Below, in pieces: positions 1-8,868 of a DNA stretch of 64,000 nt. Source of the stretch: Chitinophagaceae bacterium DXS (GTDB lineage Bacteria; Bacteroidota; Bacteroidia; Chitinophagales; Chitinophagaceae); assembly GCA_030345135.1 (NCBI GenBank), contig CP128386.1, forward strand, positions 961,129 through 1,025,128, read 5' to 3'. How positions within the stretch are numbered: position 1 is the first letter of the stretch; the number at the start of each line of letters is the position of its first letter. The notes under the pieces are model-generated. The model was given only the letters and a program-made list of their open reading frames with translations. It did no database searches and was not told where the DNA came from. The position numbers and the translations under genes are program-made.

Positions 1-66
1 TTATGTGGAAATGCCATATTATTTGTTTAATTGTCCCAAACGTTGCTCAAATCAATTCCGCCATTG

Positions 67-861
67 TTAAACAATGTGTACAGTTTCCATAAAAGTTGTT
101 ACATCCATTGTATAAAGCGCATCAAGAAAAGCCGTTTGCAATGTTGCTGGTCCGCCTGCTTTTTTCACTGCGACCTCTCCCGCAACTCCCATCATTGCCA
201 TTGCTGCGCAGGTGGCCAGGTGCGCATCTGCCTGAACTGCACAAAACGCTCCGGTCAGGGCAGACGCGGTACACCCCATTCCTGTAATCCGGGTCATAAG
301 AGCATGCCCGTTCTTCAAGCCGGTAACCATATCATTGCTGGTGATATAGTCCGTTTCTCCTGAAATGCAAACCACGCATTTAAGTTGATTGCTCAGTTGT
401 TTGGCTGCTTCGATGGCATCATTGCTGGAATGAGTGCTATCCACACCCCTGGTTTTGTTTTCAGCGTTAGCAACAGCAAGTATTTCAGAAGCGTTACCTC
501 TTATAACCGCAGGCCTGTGTATCGCCAGCAATTCCGCGATAACCTGGTTCCGGTAGGCGGTAGCACCTGCACCAACAGGGTCCAGTACCCATGGTTTGTT
601 CTTTGCTTCTGCTGCTTTAATAGCAATTTTCATGCTATTTACCCAGTTGCTGTCCAATGTGCCGATGTTAACTACCAATGCACCGGAAATATTTACCATA
701 TCATCCATCTCCTCAGCAGCATGGGCCATTATTGGCGAGGCTCCGGCAGCCAGTAAAGCGTTGGCGTTAAAATTCATTACCACATAGTTCGTAATGCTGT
801 GTACCAGCGGGGATCTTTCTTTAACAGCCACAACCTGCTGCCATAATAATTCTTTTGTCAT
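67..861 (-). CDS. thiM: Hydroxyethylthiazole kinase
   Basis: Phosphorylates 4-methyl-5-(2-hydroxyethyl)thiazole in thiamine salvage, in the cytoplasm. The 264-residue product has the family's usual length. Visible family features are the N-terminal PLVHSITNYVVMNFNANALLA stretch, broken here as PLVHSITNYV followed by NFNANALLAAGASPIMAHA, the glycine-rich WVLDPVGAGAT segment near residue 90, and the C-terminal ITGMGCTASALTGAF anion-hole region that carries the catalytic cysteine. The ATG lies about 60 bases downstream of a TPP riboswitch on the same strand, which independently supports the thiamine assignment and predicts repression by thiamine pyrophosphate. No other thi gene is visible, but the gene sits at the window edge, so an operon partner may lie to the left. 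Confidence 0.95.
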   Translation of the reverse strand: MTKELLWQQVVAVKERSPLVHSITNYVVMNFNANALLAAGASPIMAHAAEEMDDMVNISGALVVNIGTLDSNWVNSMKIAIKAAEAKNKPWVLDPVGAGATAYRNQVIAELLAIHRPAVIRGNASEILAVANAENKTRGVDSTHSSNDAIEAAKQLSNQLKCVVCISGETDYITSNDMVTGLKNGHALMTRITGMGCTASALTGAFCAVQADAHLATCAAMAMMGVAGEVAVKKAGGPATLQTAFLDALYTMDVTTFMETVHIV

Positions 862-921
862 GAAACTTTTTTTAGCGCGATAGGAGGATGGCCGTGCAAA
901 GAAAGGAACATAGAAAGCCTT

Positions 922-1005
922 TGCTTTTTCCTACGACGGTATTAACCGTATCAGGTACCAAGGGTATCATCTCAGTTCCATAAAAGGAACACCCCTAAAG
1001 CGGAT
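922..1005 (-). promoter_or_regulatory. TPP riboswitch (THI element)
   Basis: Read on the minus strand, the leader contains the conserved thi-box pieces in order: AGGGGTG at the 5' side, ACTGAGATGATACCC in the middle, and ACCTGATACGGTTAATACC followed by GTCGTAGGAAA at the 3' side. These are the CUGAGA pyrimidine-sensing and pyrophosphate-sensing segments of the TPP aptamer. It ends about 60 bases before the thiM start. A sequence resembling a Bacteroidota -7 element (TTATTTTG) lies just upstream on the same strand. No clear terminator is visible, so translational control is more likely. This last point is inference. Confidence 0.93.
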
Positions 1006-1029
1006 GCAAAATAAGGAATTCAGGGGAAA

Positions 1030-1418
1030 GGTGAAAGCTAAAAGCTTAAAGCCTAAAGCTTAAAGCCTAAGGCGGAGAACCTTAATTTTATGAATGGACA
1101 ATTGAAAGTTCCTGCCCGACTAACATCGTTCAGGCGGGGAAAATTGACAATGGAATGTGCAAATGAGGGGATATGCAAATGTGCGAATGAGAGAATATGC
1201 AAATGAGAGAATATGCAAATGTGCAAATATGGAATGAGTGAAAATGAGATGTGTATGACAACGCTTCCGGTTAGGAAGGCTCATAGCTAAAAGCTGATAG
1301 CTGATAGCTAAAATTAAGATCTGGATACGCAAATACAACCCCCGGCGTTAAAAACTAACCTGACACCTGATACCTGATACCTTAAAGCTCAAAGCTGAAA
1401 GCTGATAGCTGACAGCTC
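1030..1418. repeat. Intergenic word-repeat array (four word families)
   Basis: Successive blocks of short degenerate direct repeats: AAGCTTAAAGCC words (about 1032-1072), TGCAAATGTGCGAATG words (1153-1233), AGCTGATAGCT words (1280-1311), then CCTGATACC and AGCTGAAAGC words (1359-1418). An open frame on the minus strand through this block only translates the repeats and is not a gene. The same words recur in at least ten other intergenic regions of the window. Confidence 0.8.
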
Positions 1419-1422
1419 TACA

Positions 1423-1432
1423 CAAACGTTTG
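1423..1432. promoter_or_regulatory. CAAACGTTTG palindrome, candidate LacI-family operator
   Basis: A perfect 10-bp palindrome about 80 bp before the GH109-like gene. The same palindrome occurs at 12456-12465, 12478-12487 and 33769-33778, each time next to a glycan-utilization gene. Its central CG symmetry resembles known LacI/GalR-family operators. The regulator itself is not in the window. Confidence 0.5.
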
Positions 1433-1513
1433 CCTTAATATGCTTTCCCGTGATTTTTATTCGGGTTTATTCAAGAAATTAGCGTTTTACTGTACACACC
1501 AAAAAAAGTAGTA

Positions 1514-2938
1514 ATGAAATCTAACCGTAGAAACTTTTTACGCAACATAACTCTTGGTTCAGGAGTACTTGCCGTTGGTTTGCCTTCCATTGGAAAGTCT
1601 GCAAATGTTGCAGAAGAAACATTTGATGCAGCACCTCAGAACGGAAAACAACAATTTAACATGAGCGGGTATGCTGCTCCAAAACTGGATAAAGTTCGTA
1701 TTGGTATTATTGGTCTGGGTATGAGAGGGCCTGGTGCTGTACAAAGAATGTCTTATATAGAAGGTGTTGAAATAAAAGCTTTGTGTGATAAACAGGCTGA
1801 TCGCGTTGCAAAAGCGCAGAAAATCCTCGAGAAAGCCGGAATTCCGAAAGCAAAGGAATATACCGGTGAAGATGGTTGGAAAGCATTGTGTGAAAGCAAT
1901 GATATTGATCTTGTGTATATATGCACGCCATGGCATTACCACACGCCAATGGCTGTATATGCAATGAAGAATGGCAAACACGCCTGCACGGAAGTTCCTG
2001 CTGCAGTTACAATAGATGAGTGCTGGCAATTGGTGGAGACTTCAGAGAAAACAAAAAAGCATTGTATGATGCTTGAGAATTGTTGCTATGATTTCTTTGA
2101 ACAACTGACCCTGAACATGGCGCGTAATGGTATGTTCGGTGAATTGATTCATGCAGAAGGCGCTTATTTGCACAACCTGCTTGATCTCAACTTTGATAAG
2201 AATGGCTATGCTGATATGTGGAGGCTGAAAGAGAATGCCACAAGAAACGGTAATCTGTATCCAACACATGGTCTTGGACCGATTGCACAATGCATGAACA
2301 TAAACCGGGGAGACAATTTTGATCACCTGGTTTCTATGTCCAGCAATGATTTTCTAATGGGAGCAGAGGCTAAAAAGAGAGCTGCCAGCGATTCGTTCTA
2401 CAATCAATTTGTTGGCAAGCCTTACCGTGGTGATATGAATACTACGATCATCCGCACAATTAACGGCAAGACCATTATGCTGCAGCATGATGTTACTTCT
2501 CCGCGTCCTTATTCACGTATTCACCTGTTAAGCGGTACAAAAGGCATGGCGAGCAAATGGCCTTCGCCTGAGCGAATTGCACTTGGTGAAGAATGGATGA
2601 AAGAAAGTGAATTGAAGGATCTGTACGATAAATACACCACACCATTGGTAAAACATGTTGGCGATATTGCAAAGAAAGTCGGCGGACATGGTGGTATGGA
2701 TTTCATCATGGACTGGCGCACGATCGATTGTCTGCGTAACGGATTGCCATTAGATCAAAACGTATATGACGCTGCATTGTGGAGCTGTGTTTCTCCGCTT
2801 AGTGAAAAATCTGTGGCGAACAGATCTAAGTCCGTTGATGTGCCTGACTTTACGAGAGGAAGCTACAAGACAAACAAGCCTGTGGACCTTACACTTGAAG
2901 GTGGTGGTAATACAACGGTTCGCAGTGTAAAATCATAA
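1514..2938 (+). CDS. Tat-exported Gfo/Idh/MocA protein, GH109-like (alpha-N-acetylgalactosaminidase type)
   Basis: The 474-residue product starts with a twin-arginine signal (SNRRNFLRNITLGSG), so it is probably exported folded. An NAD-binding Rossmann segment follows (VRIGIIGLGMRG near residue 62). The body carries hallmarks of glycoside hydrolase family 109: ENCCYDFFEQLTLNMARNGM, GNLYPTHGLGPIAQ and a late GGHGGMDFIMDWR motif. GH109 enzymes use bound NAD to cleave terminal alpha-linked N-acetylgalactosamine through an oxidation/elimination mechanism. A CAAACGTTTG palindrome upstream suggests carbohydrate-responsive control, and a terminator follows. Family is clear. The exact substrate is inferred, since many Gfo/Idh/MocA relatives act on other sugars. 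Confidence 0.85.
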   Translation: MKSNRRNFLRNITLGSGVLAVGLPSIGKSANVAEETFDAAPQNGKQQFNMSGYAAPKLDKVRIGIIGLGMRGPGAVQRMSYIEGVEIKALCDKQADRVAKAQKILEKAGIPKAKEYTGEDGWKALCESNDIDLVYICTPWHYHTPMAVYAMKNGKHACTEVPAAVTIDECWQLVETSEKTKKHCMMLENCCYDFFEQLTLNMARNGMFGELIHAEGAYLHNLLDLNFDKNGYADMWRLKENATRNGNLYPTHGLGPIAQCMNINRGDNFDHLVSMSSNDFLMGAEAKKRAASDSFYNQFVGKPYRGDMNTTIIRTINGKTIMLQHDVTSPRPYSRIHLLSGTKGMASKWPSPERIALGEEWMKESELKDLYDKYTTPLVKHVGDIAKKVGGHGGMDFIMDWRTIDCLRNGLPLDQNVYDAALWSCVSPLSEKSVANRSKSVDVPDFTRGSYKTNKPVDLTLEGGGNTTVRSVKS

Positions 2939-2954
2939 TAGGTTAAAAAGGAAG

Positions 2955-2985
2955 AAAGCCGGTTGCTTTAGGGCACCGGCTTTTT
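2955..2985 (+). terminator. Rho-independent terminator
   Basis: AAAGCCGGT pairs with ACCGGCTTT around a short loop and is followed by a T-run. It lies 17 bases after the GH109-like stop and separates that gene from the DUF3472 gene. Confidence 0.8.
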
Positions 2986-3029
2986 AATGCCCTGTTGTTA
3001 TAGAAATTTCAAGAACTATTTTATTTTTT

Positions 3030-4289
3030 ATGAGAAAGATAATTTATACCGCCGTTGCATTGTTAATGGCCAGCGTGGTTATTTATGCGCAGGAGCCCCA
3101 AATGCATGTGCCATTAGGTGGAAACACTTTTTTTGACAAGCAAAGCAAAAAGATAAAACTGAATGAAAATGGCATTTCAAACTGGACCGATAATGCCGTT
3201 CATCCGGTTGTATATGTGAGGGTAAATAAAACCGGCAGTTTAAAGATTGATCTTAAAGCAAAGTGTAGCTCCGGAAATAGTAAGGTTGGCATTTCCGCCG
3301 GAACATCAAAAGCTTCGCTGAACATAACGGATAAAGATTGGAAAGTATATGAAGGGTTTGCATACAACGTTACAGACACCGGTTATATCGCTGTTAAGCT
3401 GGAACTATTGAATGGGACTGCGCCCGATATCTCAGATTTAATTATTAGCGGTTCTGCAACAGAAGGGAAAGTGGATTATGTAAGAGATGAGTTTTATTGG
3501 GGAAGGAGAGGGCCTTCCGTACATCTCAATTATTTATTGCCGGAAGACAAACAGTTTGAATGGTTTTATAATGAATTAACTATCCCCGTTGGATCGGATC
3601 CGCTTGGTTCTTATTTTATGAGCAATGGATTTGGTGAAGGATATTGTGGCATCCAGGTGAATTCGCCTACCGAAAGACGGGTTTTGTTTTCAGTTTGGAG
3701 CCCGTTTAAAACAGACGATCCCAAAAGTATTCCTGATTCTGCAAAGATCAAATTGCTTAAACAAGGGGAAGGCGTGCATATTGGCGAGTTTGGCAACGAA
3801 GGTTCTGGTGGACAAAGCTATCTCCGTTATAGCTGGAAAGCGGGAAACACTTATAAATTTCTAACGCATGTAAAACCCGACGGCAAAGGAAGAACGGAGT
3901 ACACTTCTTACTTCTTTGCACCGGAGCAAAATAAATGGATGCTGATAGCTTCTTTTTCACGTCCGCTGACAAATACATACTATAAACACGCGCATTCATT
4001 CCTTGAAAATTTTGATCCTGAAATGGGAGCGCACAACCGCAAGGTATTCTGCAACAATCAGTGGGCGATGGACACCAATGGTAACTGGACGGAATTGACG
4101 AAAGCGCGTTTTACTGCTGATGCTACAGCAAAAAAAGGTGCACGTTATGATTATGCAGGAGGGGAAGAGAACGGTTCTTTCTACATGACAAATTGCGGGT
4201 TCTTTAAAACGTATACGCCGATTAACAGCGTGTTTGAAAGAAAGGCAATGGGTAAACAGCCTGTTATTGATTTTAAAACATTACCGTGA
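3030..4289 (+). CDS. Secreted DUF5077/DUF3472 protein
   Basis: A 419-residue protein with an N-terminal signal peptide (hydrophobic core to about residue 20, ending VVIYAQ). Residues 25-140 look like the N-terminal DUF5077 carbohydrate-binding-like domain. Residues 165-400 match DUF3472 (GRRGPSVHLNYLLP, IGEFGNEGSGGQSYLRYSWK, EENGSFYMTNCGFF). Biochemical function is not established for this family. It is common in Bacteroidota polysaccharide loci and probably acts in periplasmic or surface glycan binding. It lies just after the GH109-like gene, but a terminator between them argues for separate transcripts. The stop codon is followed at once by AAGCTTAAAGCC word repeats. Confidence 0.85.
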   Translation: MRKIIYTAVALLMASVVIYAQEPQMHVPLGGNTFFDKQSKKIKLNENGISNWTDNAVHPVVYVRVNKTGSLKIDLKAKCSSGNSKVGISAGTSKASLNITDKDWKVYEGFAYNVTDTGYIAVKLELLNGTAPDISDLIISGSATEGKVDYVRDEFYWGRRGPSVHLNYLLPEDKQFEWFYNELTIPVGSDPLGSYFMSNGFGEGYCGIQVNSPTERRVLFSVWSPFKTDDPKSIPDSAKIKLLKQGEGVHIGEFGNEGSGGQSYLRYSWKAGNTYKFLTHVKPDGKGRTEYTSYFFAPEQNKWMLIASFSRPLTNTYYKHAHSFLENFDPEMGAHNRKVFCNNQWAMDTNGNWTELTKARFTADATAKKGARYDYAGGEENGSFYMTNCGFFKTYTPINSVFERKAMGKQPVIDFKTLP

Positions 4290-4318
4290 TAAGCTTAAAG
4301 CCTAAAGCGCAAAGCTTA
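4290..4318. repeat. AAGCTTAAAGCC word repeat abutting a stop codon
   Basis: Three copies of an AAGC(T/G)(T/C)AAAGC word begin at the first base after the DUF3472 TGA stop. Confidence 0.7.
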
Positions 4319-4325
4319 GAACTGG

Positions 4326-4354
4326 ATCCCGGGGGCAAGCCCGGGATTTTTTTT
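4326..4354 (+). terminator. Rho-independent terminator
   Basis: ATCCCGGG pairs with CCCGGGAT around a short loop and is followed by eight T residues. Confidence 0.85.
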
Positions 4355-4359
4355 GAACC

Positions 4360-5230
4360 ATTGAAAGAATTTTTTAAACCATATAAGGCATATAAGAAAA
4401 TATAAGATGGGACGAAAAACGTACTGGCTCCGAATAGAATGGTTCTTGATACTAGAAAATTTGATTTGTGCTAATGTCTTTCATTCCCTGGTAAACTTTC
4501 TGCAACAAGCCCTGAAAGGGCGACCAGCATTAGTCCAGGGCAACGCCCGGGATAATAAATGCAATATCGATTAAGCCCTGAAAGGGCGAAAGCAAAACGA
4601 AAAATAGTTTGCATTCCTTTTTATGTTTACGCACTTGAAATGCGTTACAGTTCTTATCCTAAAGATAACCACTGCTCATTTTTAGCATAAAAAACCTATT
4701 ATTTACGATGGTATAAAAAAGATTGTGGGGAGTTGCTAACGCCCTTTCAGGGCTTGACAAACATTTGTGACCTTGTCCATAGGGCGTTGCCCCATGCTAA
4801 TGCTCCAAGGCCTTCAGCCTTGGCCATTGAAACTTTTCGCTGTCAGCAATGAACTTTCAACCTTTACATGCAGCCAATGTAGCGAAGTAACCGAAGTAGG
4901 TCAATCAAAACCTTTATATCCTTATATGCCTTATGTGCAACTAGTCAATGGTCAATGGTGAAGGTCCGAGCTGGTTAAGTAAATATATTGCCGTTTAAGT
5001 GTTATTATTATGATCCCTGGCAAAAGTTCTTATTTGCTCTTATATTTTTTAAATGGTTTAAAAACCTTCGCTTCGGTCAGCTTTAGGCTTTACGCTTTGG
5101 GCTTTAAGCTTTCTCAGTTGTTTACGAAGAAACGTTGGCGCGGCCAACACCTTACTTATATGGTTCGATAGTTTTAGCCTTTAAGCTTTGAGCTTTAAGC
5201 TTTCACCAGGATCATTAACTTAGCTAATCT
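4360..5230. repeat. Long intergenic region with CCCTGAAAGGGCG palindromes and word repeats
   Basis: No gene is supported in this stretch. It holds two direct copies of the GCCCTGAAAGGGC palindrome (4509-4521, 4575-4587) and one reverse copy (about 4740-4754), accompanied by GGGCAACGCCC (near 4538) and its partner GGGCGTTGCCCC (near 4781). Together these form a loose large inverted repeat. AGCTTTAGGC/AAGCTTTGAGC words follow at 5074-5116 and 5176-5206. The palindromes resemble REP-like elements common in Bacteroidota. Open frames here read through repeats. Confidence 0.7.
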
Positions 5231-5254
5231 TTTAGATGGTTAAATCAAATCAAT

Positions 5255-5779
5255 ATGCAACAACCTGAAGTTTGGATGCGTGGTCCCGCAGAGGGTGTGC
5301 CATCTTTATTGCAACCCGCGGCACATGCACTTTTACAGGCAAGAGAAGAAGTTAATGAAATAATGAACAACTTTCCGGATAACCTCTTGTGGGAACGGCC
5401 GGCAAATGTTGCCTCTCCTGCATTTCATCTGCAACATCTGAGCGGTGTAATTAACCGCCTGCTGACTTATGCAAAAGGAGAAATGCTTAACCAGGAACAA
5501 TTGGACGCTCTTGCTAAAGAAGGCAAAGAAGACAGCTCCATAACGGTAGCCGGATTGTTGAAACAATTCAACGAACGCATAGACGAAGCAATCAGTCAAT
5601 TAAAAAATACGGACGAAAAAACACTTACTGATTTTCGAGGCGTGGGCCGCAAACAATTGCCATCAACGGTTCAGGGCTTGTTGTTTCATGCGGCCGAACA
5701 TACCATGCGGCACCTGGGACAGTTACTGGTAACAGTAAGGATTATCCGAAGTCAGGCAAAACAGCAACGTGGCTTATAA
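5255..5779 (+). CDS. DinB-like (YfiT/DinB_2) putative metal-dependent protein
   Basis: A 174-residue soluble protein with the DinB four-helix-bundle pattern. The putative metal-binding histidines sit in FHLQHLSGVINRLL (around residue 50) and in HAAEHTMRHLGQLLVT (around residue 148). Family members include thiol-dependent transferases and many uncharacterized proteins, so the reaction is unknown. It appears monocistronic, with its own terminator immediately downstream. The start ATG was chosen because it is the first in frame and gives a length typical of the family. Confidence 0.8.
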   Translation: MQQPEVWMRGPAEGVPSLLQPAAHALLQAREEVNEIMNNFPDNLLWERPANVASPAFHLQHLSGVINRLLTYAKGEMLNQEQLDALAKEGKEDSSITVAGLLKQFNERIDEAISQLKNTDEKTLTDFRGVGRKQLPSTVQGLLFHAAEHTMRHLGQLLVTVRIIRSQAKQQRGL

Positions 5780-5783
5780 AGAC

Positions 5784-5817
5784 AATCCCTGAAATAAATT
5801 ACTCCAGGGATTTTTTT
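5784..5817 (+). terminator. Rho-independent terminator
   Basis: AATCCCTG and CAGGGATT form the stem and a T-run follows, just after the DinB-like stop. Confidence 0.8.
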
Positions 5818-5839
5818 ATTTGAGTGTATGAAACTGAAA

Positions 5840-6163
5840 CTAAGGTTTGAGTTCTTCCAGTATAATTTCCCTTATTTCTGATTGCTGATTAAAAATATCT
5901 GTGAGCTGTAATGTAAGATAGTAAGTCTTCTTTTCTGAAGGCAGGTTGGGAACATGGATGGCTACATTTCTTGCGTCCGGATCGGTGCCTTCCTGCGTTG
6001 CGATTGGTTTTCCTGTATGCGCCTGGTTGTCGTACACTGCAATAGTGTAGGAAAGCTGCGGTGCGTTTGAGGTCTTAATTGACCAGTTAACATACATGTT
6101 CTTATCATCCTTATCGTAGTAAACACCGGCATCATAAATAGCTGCCGCGTTGATGATGGTTTT
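5840..6163 (-). pseudogene. C-terminal remnant, probably of a DUF3472-type secreted protein
   Basis: An open stretch of 107 residues with no proper start. It opens directly after an in-frame TGA (6164-6166) with KTIINAAAIYDAGVYYDKDD. The internal ATG at 6097 gives only 85 residues. Content is beta-rich and fibronectin-III-like (YVNWSIKT, LSYTIAVYDNQ, YYLTLQLTDIFNQ), as found at the C-terminus of some DUF3472 proteins. On the same strand, 4.9 kb upstream, lies the truncated N-terminal part of a DUF3472-type gene (11058-11561). The two may be ends of one ancestral gene. Pairing them is inference. Confidence 0.5.
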
Positions 6164-6166
6164 TCA

Positions 6167-6635
6167 ATGTTTCATTTAAAAAGGAAGTGATTATCTTTCT
6201 TGATGACTTTCACTGCATGATTTTATTTGCAGTCGTTGCAGGCAAAAGGTTTTGCATAAGTTGCTACATCTGGTACAAGTAAATCTGTTGTTAGTAGTTT
6301 TTGTAGAAGGTATAATAACTTAAGTATAAATAAATAATATTTTTTTATTAAATAATAAGTTTTATTTATATTAGCAACGTCTAATTAATCTAAAAATATA
6401 ATATGTCCATACGCCGTTTTTGTAAATTCTGTTTAGGCTATTTAATATTTAAACCAATCTTTAGATAAGTTGCCCTGTGAATTTGCGAAAATTAAGATTA
6501 GTTGACATGTCTATTAATTGAAGATGCTAGCGTGTGTTCAATGATCAAAAAATTAAACTTGTGAGCTATATCTATATTGTTTTTTATTGAATAATCATAA
6601 CTAATTGAGTCCATCACCCCTAAAGCCCATATAAT
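6167..6635. other. AT-rich non-coding stretch
   Basis: About 470 bp, strikingly AT-rich, with no supported gene. It marks the left junction of the AT-rich glycan block and probably contains the promoter of the glycosyltransferase. No convincing terminal inverted repeat was seen. Confidence 0.5.
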
Positions 6636-7643
6636 TTGAAAAGTAAATTAGAGTTTCAATCTCTCATATCGGTTGTTGTTCCTTTTTTAAATGAGGAAGA
6701 TAATGTTGATCTAATGTATAGTGCTCTTTCTGAAGAATTACTATCATCTACCTATGAAATTATTTTTATAGACGACGGTAGTTCTGATAACACTTGGGGG
6801 CGAATAATGGGTTGTATCCATTTTGATAAAAAAGTAAAAGGTATAAAACTATCTCGATGTTTTGGGCATCAAAATGCTTTAAAAGCAGGAATTGACATTG
6901 CAAAAGGTGATTGTGTAATTACGATCGACGGCGATTTGCAGCAGCCCCCACATGTGATCAATAACTTAATTCAGAAATGGAAAGAAGGGTACAAGATAGT
7001 TAACGCAGAAAGAGTATCAAATTCAAATCAAGGTATAATAAAAGGTATTCTTTCTCAATTTTTTTATCTAATATATAAATACCTAAATAAATCTCAGACG
7101 CTCAATTGGAATGTTTCTGATTTTCGACTTATGGATCGGCAAGTTGTAAATATTCTAAAAGAAATAAGCGGACAAAATTTATTTATTAGAGGCACCATTC
7201 AGTGGATGGGATTTAGGCAATCTTATGTCAAATATCAGCTGCAAAAGAGAGCTTTTGGGCAATCTAAATTTACACTAAAAAAAATGCTTGAATTGGCAAG
7301 TATAGGACTAACTTCTGGAGGAATCACGCCTTTGAGATTATCCCTTTTTATGGGATTTATTTTCGCCTTTTTCGCTTTTATTTATTGTCTTTATGCGTTG
7401 TATGCGACCATTTTTTTGAAGTCAGTAATGCCGGGATGGGCGTCTGTTATTGCGAGTATATTATTACTATCCGGCGTTCAGCTAATAGTATTAGGGATAA
7501 TCGGCGAATATATTGGGAAACTTTTTATTCAAAGCAAAAAACATCCTAGTTATATCATCGATGAAATAAGTAAAGATTCATCTGAATTAGTAAAGGATAA
7601 GTATTTAGTCAACCCATACAATAATAAAAACAAAAACGAATGA
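6636..7643 (+). CDS. GT2 glycosyltransferase, polyprenyl-phosphate type (GtrB/DPM1-like)
   Basis: A 335-residue membrane-anchored glycosyltransferase. The GT-A fold is visible as ISVVVPFLNEEDNVD (residues 10-24), FIDDGSSDNTW, ITIDGDLQQPP with the metal-binding DxD-type aspartates, and DFRLMDRQVV. Two C-terminal membrane segments (about 236-262 and 270-295) match the GtrB/ArnC/Dpm1 architecture, which transfers a sugar from a nucleotide donor to a lipid carrier. The start is TTG: an in-frame stop lies five codons upstream and the next ATG would remove the catalytic N-terminal strand. It overlaps the next gene by four bases (ATGA). Base composition is much more AT-rich than the flanks. Confidence 0.88.
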   Translation: MKSKLEFQSLISVVVPFLNEEDNVDLMYSALSEELLSSTYEIIFIDDGSSDNTWGRIMGCIHFDKKVKGIKLSRCFGHQNALKAGIDIAKGDCVITIDGDLQQPPHVINNLIQKWKEGYKIVNAERVSNSNQGIIKGILSQFFYLIYKYLNKSQTLNWNVSDFRLMDRQVVNILKEISGQNLFIRGTIQWMGFRQSYVKYQLQKRAFGQSKFTLKKMLELASIGLTSGGITPLRLSLFMGFIFAFFAFIYCLYALYATIFLKSVMPGWASVIASILLLSGVQLIVLGIIGEYIGKLFIQSKKHPSYIIDEISKDSSELVKDKYLVNPYNNKNKNE

Positions 7644-8347
7644 AAAGGACAAAAATCGTCGTTCTAACAGTTTCTATGATTTCTGGATTTATTTTATTTT
7701 TTGCTTGTTCAAAAAGAGACAACAAAGACTTATTTGAAGGTTTGAATAGTAACGGGAATCTAGAATATTACCGCAGCATACTCAATTCTAATAAGCTGAG
7801 TGGAAAAGAGTTTTATCTGGTGCTTAATAAATATGAAAAACTGGTAAGGGATAGTCTTATACAGGCCTCGAAGTCGGAAAATACACATGAAAATGATAGA
7901 GTGCTGGAGAACTCTTTACAGTATGTAACTACGTTAAAATACTGCTCGACGTCCGGAGTCATGACGGGTGCTGGTAATGGTATTTTGCTTCAAACTGGTA
8001 GCAACTCAAGTGGATCAATACAGGCTTCAGCATTTGCAATAAGCGGATCGCATGGCACGATCTCTCAAGTTGGAAGTTTGGAGCAAGGAAGTAATTTTCA
8101 AGGTGTAAGTACTGTGAGGTTTTACCTTCAAGGGGATTTCAGTACGTCTTCAACTATTAACGGAGGGTATAATACGACTATTGGAACAAGTAACACATCA
8201 GTCGGTGCCACCGCTGGGTATTCTTCAACAAGTAGTGGTTATCAATCAAACATCTATGTTGTTACTGCTAATATGCAGAGTGGTTGCCCTGTAGCATTGT
8301 CTGCAGTGATTTTGCCGCCCGGTACTTCAATAGAACCTTTGCCTTAA
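7640..8347 (+). CDS. Lipoprotein of unknown function
   Basis: A 235-residue protein with a lipoprotein signal (hydrophobic core, then FFACSKRDNKD with the lipidated cysteine near residue 23). The N-terminal half is charged and helical-looking. The C-terminal half (residues about 110-235) is rich in Ser, Gly and Thr, which suggests a beta-structured or low-complexity surface domain. No family is recognised. Its ATG overlaps the glycosyltransferase stop, so the two are co-translated. The product may be a substrate or partner of the glycosylation genes, which is inference. Confidence 0.7.
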   Translation: MKRTKIVVLTVSMISGFILFFACSKRDNKDLFEGLNSNGNLEYYRSILNSNKLSGKEFYLVLNKYEKLVRDSLIQASKSENTHENDRVLENSLQYVTTLKYCSTSGVMTGAGNGILLQTGSNSSGSIQASAFAISGSHGTISQVGSLEQGSNFQGVSTVRFYLQGDFSTSSTINGGYNTTIGTSNTSVGATAGYSSTSSGYQSNIYVVTANMQSGCPVALSAVILPPGTSIEPLP

Positions 8348-8868
8348 GGCAACTACATTACTTTACAATCGGGGTCGGTGATTAATACTGTTTATCGTTA
8401 TTATTGTAAGGTTATTTTCGAAAATTAAACAGATAAGACCTGCGCTGAAGTGTCCGCCCTTATCTCGGGCTGTGCTGATTTAAGTAATTCTGTGCAAGAT
8501 TTTCGGACTAACTCCTTAAAAATTCTTACACTTTCAATACTGCTATATTTTGATTAAAATAGGGATTAATTTATTTTGTATGCTTTGACTAAATCCTATT
8601 TTATGCCCGATAGTAGTAGAAATCGATAGATGAGTGCTTAGAATAGCAGCGGCAGGTCTTATTGATGTTTCGTAGGTTTGTTATCATGTATATTACCTCC
8701 ATAAGTATTTAATCAGTAATGTCAAAAACTGGCACATATTGCGTTTTAAAATACAATGTGCTTGAATGATTATGAACTCCGCCTAAGAACTCAAAGCCAC
8801 TGATGCCAGGCTATCTATCTATCTATCTATCTTGGTGTTTTATTTTTAGAAAAGATAAAAAAATAAAA
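8348..8868. other. Intergenic stretch without a supported gene
   Basis: AT-rich, about 520 bp. A GCAGGTCTTA-type word near 8653 is the complement of AAGACCTGC near 8436. The stretch ends in the CTAT tetranucleotide tract described separately. No RNA gene recognised. Confidence 0.4.
8811..8832. repeat. CTAT tetranucleotide tract (5.5 copies)
   Basis: Five CTAT units plus CT lie between an upstream in-frame ATG (8803) and the likely start ATG (8869) of the membrane glycosyltransferase-like gene. A change of one unit would shift the frame of any translation starting at 8803. Confidence 0.75.

Noticed and set aside
1-66. Possible start of another minus-strand gene at position 17 (MAFPH)
   Set aside because: Only five codons are inside the window, so nothing can be supported. 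It could be a further thi gene.
1120-1338. 72-codon frame on the minus strand
   Set aside because: It is translated from repeat words only and shows no protein features.
4767-4961. 64-codon frame in the long intergenic region
   Set aside because: It reads across REP-like palindromes and word repeats, with no recognisable domain.
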